Shown here: positions 17,193 to 22,145 of the stretch, in pieces
Layout: the number at the start of each line of letters is the position of its first letter
Position numbering within the stretch: the first letter of the stretch is position 1
Source of the DNA: CAYOKT01 sp964404605
Lineage (GTDB): Bacteria; Electryoneota; Electryoneia; Electryoneales; Electryoneaceae
DNA: 22,145 nucleotides
Assembly (NCBI GenBank): GCA_964404605.1
Contig: CAYOKT010000047.1
Coordinates: 1 to 22,145 of the forward strand
Direction of reading: 5' to 3'
The notes under the pieces: model-generated
What the model saw: only the letters and a program-made list of their open reading frames with translations
The model's database searches: none
Told to the model about the DNA's origin: nothing
Program-made: the position numbers and the translations under genes

Positions 17193-17208
17193 TGTGATCC
17201 GGATCACA
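17193..17208. promoter_or_regulatory. Palindromic CRP/FNR-family-like operator
   Basis: The sequence TGTGATCCGGATCACA is a perfect 16-bp palindrome that fits TGTGA-N6-TCACA, the consensus of cAMP-receptor-protein-type regulators. It lies 371 bp upstream of the citF start and 493 bp upstream of the receptor start, in the shared divergent spacer, so it could act on either. The regulator is not in the window. Confidence 0.5.
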
Positions 17209-17579
17209 CATAAGCGCTTCGTTTCCATCGCTCTGTAAACATCTTCAACCGCGGGAAACGATGGGCCGACACCCCACTTCCTCCCCGGTCTCCAATGGAG
17301 CCTCTCAACGTTTGAGGAGCCTGTCGTACCCGGTGTGTGGAGGGAGAAACCGCCTTCCATCATGAACACCGGTCCGGTGAGACCGCGATTCCAGCCCCGG
17401 CGGATATCCGAAAATACGCTTCGGCGACTTGTGCGGAGGGGTGCAATCCCCATTCTCCCATGCCACCGCGCCTCTTGTCGCGACCCGCTTTCTTTGTGCA
17501 TCTTCCACTTTCCCGATCCTGATGATCCGGGAGGTTCCCGACCGGACGAACAAGGCGAAACATCAAGGGATAGAAAGCC

Positions 17580-19133
17580 ATGAAGCGGGTACGCAATGCC
17601 GCGGGCAGACTGGTGCCGACCGTGGTGAACGGAAAGGAACAGACGCCGTTTCAGGGGGTGGGTGCCTACAAGCCCAGCGGATTCAAGGCTTCTCCACCCA
17701 TCGCCACCTGCGCCGAGTATCCCGCGGACGGCGATAAAACCGTCGGGTCTCTGCACGAAGCACTGGAAAAAGTGGGGCTACGCGACGGGATGACCCTCTC
17801 CAGCCATCACCATTTCCGCAACGGCGACCTGGTGATGAACCGCGTGTTCGACGCGGCGAAGGAGATGGGAGTAAAGGACCTGATGTGGTTCCCTTCCGCC
17901 GCCTTTCCCTGCCACGCCCCCCTGATCGACCGTCTCGAGGATGGCACCATCCACCACATCGAGGGTTCGCTGAACGGTCCCCTCGGCGACTACGCGAGCC
18001 GGGGAAAAATGCGCGGCATGGGGGTTCTCCGCAGCCATGGGGGCCGCTGGCAGGCGGTCCAGGACGGCGAGGTGCACATCGACATCGCGATCATCGCCGC
18101 CCCGGCCGCCGACGCCTTCGGGAACGCCACCGGGGACCGCGGTCCCTCGGCCTGCGGGCTGCTCGGCTTCGCCCTCGTGGACAGCCTGTACGCGGACAGG
18201 GTCATCGTGGTGACGGACAACCTCGTCCCATTCCCTTGCGTCCCCTGGCAGATCCAGGGGCAGAACGTGGATGCCGTGGTCGTCCTCGACAAGGTGGGGG
18301 ACCCGGAGAAAATCATCAGCGGCACCACCCGGATCACGCGTTCCCCCGACCGGCTGCGCATCGCGGAGTTGACCGCGAAATTCGTCCATGCCGCCGGGAT
18401 TCTGCGGGACGGCTGGTCCTTCCAGGCCGGGGCCGGGGGAACCGCCCTCGCCTTCGCCCACTTCGCCGCCGGGATCATGCGCCGGGAAGGGATCAAGGCC
18501 CGCTTCATCCGCGGCGGATCGACACAGTACCTCGTCGAGATGCTCGAGGAGGGGCTGACCGACTACCTCCTCGACGGGCAGACCTTCGACCTGGAGGGCG
18601 TGCGCAGCATGCGCGAAAACCCCGGGCACGTCAACACCAGCCCGTTCACCAGCTACAACTACCACGGGAAGGGAAACTTCGCCGGCATCGTCGATGCGGT
18701 GGTGCTGGGCGCCACCGAGGTCGATGTCCACTTCAACGCCAACGTGGTCACCCATTCGGACGGGATGATGCTGCACGGCATCGGCGGATGGCAGAACTGC
18801 CTGTTCAGCAAGTGCACCATCCTCCCCATCCCCAGCCTCCGCGACCGTGTCCCGGTGATCGTGGACGAGGTCACGACCCTCGTCGGGCCGGGAGAACTGA
18901 TCGACGTCGTGGTAACCGAACGCGGGATCGCGATCAACCCGAGGCGGGAGGACCTGATCGAAGCGACGAAGGATTCCGGTTTGCCGATCGTCCCCATCGA
19001 GCGGATCAAGGAGGAGGTCGAACGCCTCTGCGGCGGCCCGCCGGAGAGGCCGAAACTCGGCGAGAAGGACATCGCGGTGGTCAAGTGGGTGGACGGGACG
19101 GTGCTGGACTCAATCAAGCAGGTTGTCGATTGA
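17580..19133 (+). CDS. citF: Citrate lyase alpha subunit homologue (citrate:ACP/CoA transferase)
   Basis: The 517-aa product matches CitF along its length (E. coli CitF is about 510 aa). Matching stretches include LRDGMTLSSHHHFRNGDLVM, CHAPLIDRLEDG, LNGPLGDYASRG, HGGRWQAVQDGEVHIDIAII, DAFGNATGDRG, GFALVDSLYADRVIVVTD, DKVGDPEKIISGTTRIT, TEVDVHFNANVVTHSDG and the end AVVKWVDGTVLDSI. In citrate lyase the alpha subunit moves the acyl-carrier-bound thioester from acetyl to citrate; the beta subunit CitE then splits citryl-ACP, and CitD is the carrier. Neither citD, citE nor the maturation genes citC, citX and citG lie nearby, so this may be a solitary CoA-transferase-like enzyme. The ATG at 17580 has only a weak upstream AAGGG. 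A glycosyltransferase follows 88 bp later on the same strand. Confidence 0.9.
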   Translation: MKRVRNAAGRLVPTVVNGKEQTPFQGVGAYKPSGFKASPPIATCAEYPADGDKTVGSLHEALEKVGLRDGMTLSSHHHFRNGDLVMNRVFDAAKEMGVKDLMWFPSAAFPCHAPLIDRLEDGTIHHIEGSLNGPLGDYASRGKMRGMGVLRSHGGRWQAVQDGEVHIDIAIIAAPAADAFGNATGDRGPSACGLLGFALVDSLYADRVIVVTDNLVPFPCVPWQIQGQNVDAVVVLDKVGDPEKIISGTTRITRSPDRLRIAELTAKFVHAAGILRDGWSFQAGAGGTALAFAHFAAGIMRREGIKARFIRGGSTQYLVEMLEEGLTDYLLDGQTFDLEGVRSMRENPGHVNTSPFTSYNYHGKGNFAGIVDAVVLGATEVDVHFNANVVTHSDGMMLHGIGGWQNCLFSKCTILPIPSLRDRVPVIVDEVTTLVGPGELIDVVVTERGIAINPRREDLIEATKDSGLPIVPIERIKEEVERLCGGPPERPKLGEKDIAVVKWVDGTVLDSIKQVVD

Positions 19134-19221
19134 CCATGCCGGGTTCCCTTTCTCCCCCTGCGCGCCCCGCGGCCGGCCTTCCTTTTCCCTTCCAGGGAAT
19201 CGACCCCAACCGGGCTGTCGG

Positions 19222-20403
19222 ATGAAACTCGCGGTCATCGCCGTCGGGCACCATGATAACAACTTCCCCGTGATGAAACGCATCGCGGGCGAGGTGGACC
19301 TCACGCTGGTGATGCATGTCGCGAAGAACCCCTACCGCGAGAGCTTCCTCGAAATCTCTCTCGACGATGTACCCTTCGGTTTCACCGACCTGCGCAACGA
19401 GCGCCCCGACCTGCTGCCCGGCAGGTTCTGGGAATACCTGGCCGATGCGCCGCCTTTCCCTCTCTACCTGTTCCGCAGCCCGTCCCACAGGATTCTCGAT
19501 CTCCGCAACCAGTTCTACAACCAGCTTTTCGCCCGCTGGCTGCGGCGCGGGCGCTTCGACCTGATCCACTTCAACGGCGTCTCCGGGCACCAGGTTCCCC
19601 TGTACATGGGCACCCCCCGCATCCCGAAAATCCACACGATCCACGATTACGACGAGCATTTCGGCGTCCGGCCCCGCCTCTCGCACAGTCTCTTCCGCAC
19701 CTATGTCACACGGCACGCCCGAATTATCGTGCAGCACGGGGAAGCATTGAGACGCAGGGTCATCGAGCTGTCGGGGAGGCCGGAGGAGAGCGTCGTCTCC
19801 CTCCTCAACGGGGCGAACGAGACCTTCCGTCTGTTCGAGCCGGAGAACCCTCCCGGCGAGGAGTTCCCCACGGTGCTGCAGTGGGGCCGTGTCGACCGCT
19901 ACAAGGGGGTCGAGCTGCTGCTGGACGCCATCCCGGGGGTCCTGCGCGAGGTGCCGGAGGCGCGGTTCATCATCGGGGGCGCAGGCAGGATCGACCGCGA
20001 CCTGTCGCGCTGGGAAAAACACCCGAACGTCGAAATACACAACCGCTACCTGGGCAACGAGGAGATCATCACCTTTCTCCATCGCAGCTCCCTCGTCGCG
20101 GCGCCGTACCTGGACGCCACGCAAAGCGCCGTGGCCCTCACCGCGTTCGAGTTCGGCAAACCGCTGGTCGCGAGCCGGGTGGGGACGTTCCCGGAGCTGG
20201 TCCGGGACGGGTACAACGGGCGGCTGATCCCCCCGGGGGATGGACAGGCACTGAGGAAAGCAATAATCGAGATCCTGAAGGACCGTGACGGGCTGCGCAG
20301 GATGCAAGCGAACGTCGCTAAACGCTGCCGGGAAGATGACATGAATTGGGATTCGGTCGCGGAGCGCAACCTGCAAATGTATCGGCGGGCAATCGAATCG
20401 TAG
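19222..20403 (+). CDS. Family 4 glycosyltransferase (GT-B fold)
   Basis: The ATG at 19222 opens a Rossmann-type first strand, MKLAVIAVGHHDNNF; an upstream in-frame extension would only add Pro/Arg-rich sequence. The 393-aa product has an N-lobe with FDLIHFNGVSGHQVPLYMG and IHTIHDYDEHF. Its C-lobe has the GT4 donor-site pattern: VLQWGRVDRYKGVELLLDAI, then ARFIIGGAG, APYLDATQSAVALTAFEFGK and LVASRVGTFPELVRDGYNG. This matches the GT4 subgroup with an 'ATQSxV' loop in place of the classical EX7E start. Such enzymes transfer a sugar from a nucleotide donor, often for cell-surface polysaccharide; acceptor and sugar cannot be told. No other polysaccharide genes are nearby. It converges on the 124-aa gene with one base between stop codons. 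Confidence 0.9.
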   Translation: MKLAVIAVGHHDNNFPVMKRIAGEVDLTLVMHVAKNPYRESFLEISLDDVPFGFTDLRNERPDLLPGRFWEYLADAPPFPLYLFRSPSHRILDLRNQFYNQLFARWLRRGRFDLIHFNGVSGHQVPLYMGTPRIPKIHTIHDYDEHFGVRPRLSHSLFRTYVTRHARIIVQHGEALRRRVIELSGRPEESVVSLLNGANETFRLFEPENPPGEEFPTVLQWGRVDRYKGVELLLDAIPGVLREVPEARFIIGGAGRIDRDLSRWEKHPNVEIHNRYLGNEEIITFLHRSSLVAAPYLDATQSAVALTAFEFGKPLVASRVGTFPELVRDGYNGRLIPPGDGQALRKAIIEILKDRDGLRRMQANVAKRCREDDMNWDSVAERNLQMYRRAIES

Positions 20404-20404
20404 C

Positions 20405-20779
20405 CTATCCCAGGAGCGCCGGCTCCCCCACAAGCTCGATGCCCCCGGGGGTGACATCGATGCTCTCCCAGGTGACGAACCGGTCCAGCGCGTCGGGGAG
20501 TTTCAGGGAGAGCCGGCCGCCGCTGAGTTGAATCCTCCCCCCTCCACCACGTTTCAGAAGATACCCGGCGAGCGGACGAACCCATGCGGGATAGAGCTTC
20601 GCTTCGAGAGAACCGTTTCGCAATTGGAACTCCCGCAGAAACAATGAGAACCTGACCGGCCGGGTGACAATCAGCTCGATCTCGTCCTGCCGGAGGGATG
20701 CGAGGCGCAGGGGGGCGTTTTCACCCAGGAAGCGGTGGAAGAACCGTTCACATTCCCCCGGCGGAATGGAGAGGCGCAT
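20405..20779 (-). CDS. Unrecognised small protein downstream of GNAT gene
   Basis: The frame starts at ATG 20777-20779, 17 bp after the stop of the GNAT gene, so the two are probably co-transcribed. It encodes 124 aa (MRLSIPPGECERFFHRFLGE to GGIELVGEPALLG). The sequence alternates short hydrophobic strands (DEIELIVTRPVRFSLFL, GRIQLSGGRLSLKLP) with no signal peptide and no membrane segment, suggesting a soluble beta-rich fold. I do not recognise the family. The ribosome site is weak (CCGGGA). Coding is supported by the protein-like composition, the tight spacing, and the way its end abuts the glycosyltransferase stop without overlap. Confidence 0.65.
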   Translation of the reverse strand: MRLSIPPGECERFFHRFLGENAPLRLASLRQDEIELIVTRPVRFSLFLREFQLRNGSLEAKLYPAWVRPLAGYLLKRGGGGRIQLSGGRLSLKLPDALDRFVTWESIDVTPGGIELVGEPALLG

Positions 20780-20796
20780 GGCGGTCCCGGCCGGGT

Positions 20797-21336
20797 TTAG
20801 TCGCCGAGGAGAAGCTGGGCGGCGGGGTCGCTGCGGCGGATCTTGTACATGACCTGCTCGATGCCGTAATAGATCCCGATCCCCGTTTCCCGCATCCCGC
20901 ATTTTTCCGCCAGCCGGCGCGAGGCGAGGTTTTCCGGAACGATCACCGCCACGATCTCATCCAGCTCCAGCGCGGTGAAGCCGTACCGCAGGCAGGCCTT
21001 CGACGCCTCGGTGGCATACCCCTGGCCCCACCAGTCCTTCCGGATGTGGCAGCCCAGCTCCACATCGGGCCCCTTCCGCTCGAGGGGGATCAACCCGCAA
21101 TCCCCGATCACCTCGCCGCTCTCCTTCAACACCACCGCCCAGAGGCTGTACCCGAGCCACCTCTGGAAATCCATCATCTTCCGGATGCGCTCGCGGGTGA
21201 CCTCGATATCGGGCTGGGGTCCGGAAGCGATATAACGCATCGCATCCGGATCGCTGCGGATGGCATGGATCGCCTTCACATCATCCAGGGTCAGCGAGCG
21301 GAGGAACAGACGAGGCGTATCGAGGAACAGGCTCAT
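20797..21336 (-). CDS. GNAT family N-acetyltransferase (RimJ/RimL-like)
   Basis: The 179-aa product begins MSLFLDTPRLFLRSLTLDDV, the usual opening 'TxRLxLRxLxxxD' of Acetyltransf_3-type GNAT enzymes. The acetyl-CoA site is WGQGYATEA (about residues 103-111), preceded by VELGCHIRKDWW. A conserved PENLASRRLAEKCGM (134-148) matches the 'NxxSxxxxEKxGF' motif. These enzymes acetylate small-molecule amines or protein N-termini; the substrate here is not predictable. The ATG at 21334-21336 has no clear ribosome site but agrees with the domain start. It is divergent from the methyltransferase gene at 21486. Confidence 0.9.
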   Translation of the reverse strand: MSLFLDTPRLFLRSLTLDDVKAIHAIRSDPDAMRYIASGPQPDIEVTRERIRKMMDFQRWLGYSLWAVVLKESGEVIGDCGLIPLERKGPDVELGCHIRKDWWGQGYATEASKACLRYGFTALELDEIVAVIVPENLASRRLAEKCGMRETGIGIYYGIEQVMYKIRRSDPAAQLLLGD

Positions 21337-21418
21337 GGCGATGCCATTCCGTTCGGCGGTGACAGGTCAGGGGCGGCCGCCCGCGTGCAACCTCTGGTCC
21401 CGGGAAAGGCGGCGACCC

Positions 21419-21447
21419 TTGCGCTCTTTCTCACACGGTGCTAAATA
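21419..21447 (+). promoter_or_regulatory. Candidate promoter for the O6-alkylguanine repair gene
   Basis: TTGCGC (21419-21424) and TAAATA (21442-21447) are 17 bp apart, with a TG one base before the second element (an extended -10 pattern). They lie 39 bp before the ATG at 21486 and inside the short divergent spacer. Each hexamer is a partial match only. Confidence 0.35.
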
Positions 21448-21485
21448 TGGGGTCGGGAGATTCACGATTCCAAGATGAGAGCAGG

Positions 21486-22001
21486 ATGCAACCGCATTAC
21501 ACCCTCATGGAAGATACGCCCGTCGGACGCGTGCTCGCCGTCCTCGAGGACGGCGAGCTGCTTGCGATCCGGCTGAACCTCCCGGCGGATGATCTCACCG
21601 GGATGCTGGAGAAGATCGCCCCCCTCGCGGAGCCGGGCGGAGAAGAGGCCGGGGCGCTCGAGAAGGCTCTCCGGGCCTACTTCACGGGGGAAGACCGTCG
21701 GGCCATTGCGCGGTGGCCGGTTTCACGCAAGGCGCTCGGCGGTGCGTTCCGCCGGGAGGTGTACGAAGCCCTGCGACAGGTTCCGGCCGGGTCCACGGTG
21801 AGTTACGGCGAACTGGCGGCCCGGGTGGGCAGGCCGAAGGCGGCGAGGGCGGTCGGCCGCGCCATGGCAACCAACCAGGTGCCCATCGCCATCCCCTGCC
21901 ACCGGGTGCTCGCGGCCAATGGTGCGCTCGGCGGGTTCACCGGCGGCCTGCACCTGAAACGGGCCCTCCTCGCCCTCGAAGGGGTACCCACCAAAGGTTG
22001 A
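21486..22001 (+). CDS. ogt: Methylated-DNA--protein-cysteine methyltransferase
   Basis: The 171-aa product repairs O6-alkylguanine by moving the alkyl group to its own cysteine. The active site is IPCHRVLAANGALGGFTGG, with the acceptor Cys at residue 138. It is preceded by the DNA-binding helix-turn-helix region FRREVYEALRQVPAGSTVSYGELAARVG and the arginine-finger segment AARAVGRAMATNQVPIAIPC. The N-terminal half (residues 1-80) is short and acidic, as in Ogt-type enzymes. I chose ATG 21486 because an earlier in-frame ATG at 21447 would add residues without family resemblance and overlaps the candidate promoter. It stands alone, divergent from the GNAT gene. The ogt symbol is by family; other names (atl, mgt) cannot be excluded, but the PCHR cysteine rules out an alkyltransferase-like protein. 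Confidence 0.92.
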   Translation: MQPHYTLMEDTPVGRVLAVLEDGELLAIRLNLPADDLTGMLEKIAPLAEPGGEEAGALEKALRAYFTGEDRRAIARWPVSRKALGGAFRREVYEALRQVPAGSTVSYGELAARVGRPKAARAVGRAMATNQVPIAIPCHRVLAANGALGGFTGGLHLKRALLALEGVPTKG

Positions 22002-22008
22002 TCTCCTG

Positions 22009-22145
22009 CTCCCGGAACCTGCCTGCCCACCCGCCACGGCGAGCTGATTTCCGAGATATTTACCGACGTCGCAGGGGCACGGCGCGCCGTGCCCCAACCT
22101 CCCGGGACTTGCCCGCCGCGGCGGGTAAATCGCTCCCGGGCTGCC
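22009..22145. repeat. GC-rich palindromic and degenerate repeat DNA at right edge
   Basis: After the last gene the sequence holds no coding frame but dense symmetry. There is a perfect 22-bp palindrome at 22074-22095 with core CACGGCGCGCCGTG and a perfect 14-bp palindrome CCCGCCGCGGCGGG at 22112-22125. The string CTCCCGG recurs at 22009, 22099 and 22133, followed the first two times by a similar GCC/CGGCG stretch. No T-tract follows the palindromes, so they are not plain intrinsic terminators. They resemble dispersed extragenic palindromes, and the array seems to continue past the edge. Confidence 0.6.

Larger units (their letters stand above)
16700..17579. other. Long divergent intergenic region between receptor operon and citF
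   Basis: This 880-bp spacer has no gene I can support. The receptor-proximal half is noticeably richer in A/T than the rest of the window, as regulatory DNA often is. One small plus-strand frame (ATG 16938, stop 17211-17213, 91 aa) has a good AGGAAGGAG upstream, but its codons (AGA, ATA, TTA, CTA) differ from the neighbours and its product resembles nothing. The region also holds a CRP/FNR-type palindrome (17193-17208), a TGGCAT-N5-TGGCA match to the sigma-54 pattern (16998-17013), an inverted repeat CACCGGTCCGGTG (17367-17379), and short hairpins GGGG/CCCC (within 17444-17457) and CGGGA/TCCCG (about 17529-17541) that could fold in the citF leader. Confidence 0.6.

Noticed and set aside
17440..17579. 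Riboswitch (GEMM or similar) in the citF leader
   Set aside because: Short hairpins and an AAGGGATAGAAAGCC stretch recall riboswitch pieces, but the conserved cores do not match any class I can recall.
17154..17756. Minus-strand 200-codon frame across the citF leader
   Set aside because: Arg/Gly/Ser-rich without motifs, and it overlaps the start of citF antisense.
17885..19225. Second plus-strand frame of 446 codons inside citF
   Set aside because: Extremely Arg/Pro/His-rich out-of-frame shadow of citF.

Overview
The window is about 22 kb of GC-rich bacterial DNA, interrupted by a 100-N assembly gap at 11695-11794. The organism is most likely a diderm of the FCB superphylum, probably an uncultivated candidate phylum such as Krumholzibacteriota, Eisenbacteria, Latescibacterota or Zixibacteria. 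This is inferred from several exported proteins ending in FlgD/type IX-like C-terminal domains with a YPNPFNP motif, a PorV/PorQ-family barrel, and a TonB-dependent receptor with a carboxypeptidase-regulatory-like N-domain. No rRNA, tRNA, CRISPR array or transposase is visible, so the phylum cannot be fixed from this window.

Left part (1-2348). A 3'-incomplete Yip1-like membrane protein runs leftward off the edge. A 375-bp spacer separates it from a rightward gene for a small secreted protein that is essentially one TonB C-terminal domain. That gene ends at a strong hairpin terminator (1436-1472). Facing it is a leftward, C-terminally truncated copy of the next gene, whose open frame runs through that terminator.

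Central part (2387-16699, all minus strand). A long co-directional cluster encodes, in transcription order: a TonB-dependent receptor; an exported protein split by the gap; a PorV/PorQ-like barrel; a 1505-aa exported protein with repeated beta-sandwich units, a metallopeptidase-like domain that has lost its HExxH residues, and a sorting domain; a TPR lipoprotein; and, after 170 bp, a 669-aa exported protein with a sorting domain. Spacers of 18-64 bp join the first five genes, so they probably form one operon. A terminator at 2320-2348 closes the cluster. My reading is a cell-surface uptake or adhesion apparatus: an outer-membrane receptor, a PorV-type export adaptor, large displayed proteins and a periplasm-facing lipoprotein. 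The substrate is unknown.

A spacer of about 880 bp (16700-17579) separates this cluster from divergent rightward genes. It is less GC-rich near the receptor and holds a perfect palindrome matching the CRP/FNR-family consensus TGTGA-N6-TCACA.

Right part (17580-22145). A citrate lyase alpha-subunit homologue (citF) stands without citD or citE and is followed by a family-4 glycosyltransferase. A leftward pair (GNAT acetyltransferase, then a 124-aa unknown protein) converges on the glycosyltransferase with one base between stop codons. A rightward O6-methylguanine-DNA methyltransferase follows. The right edge carries GC-rich palindromic, partly repeated non-coding DNA.
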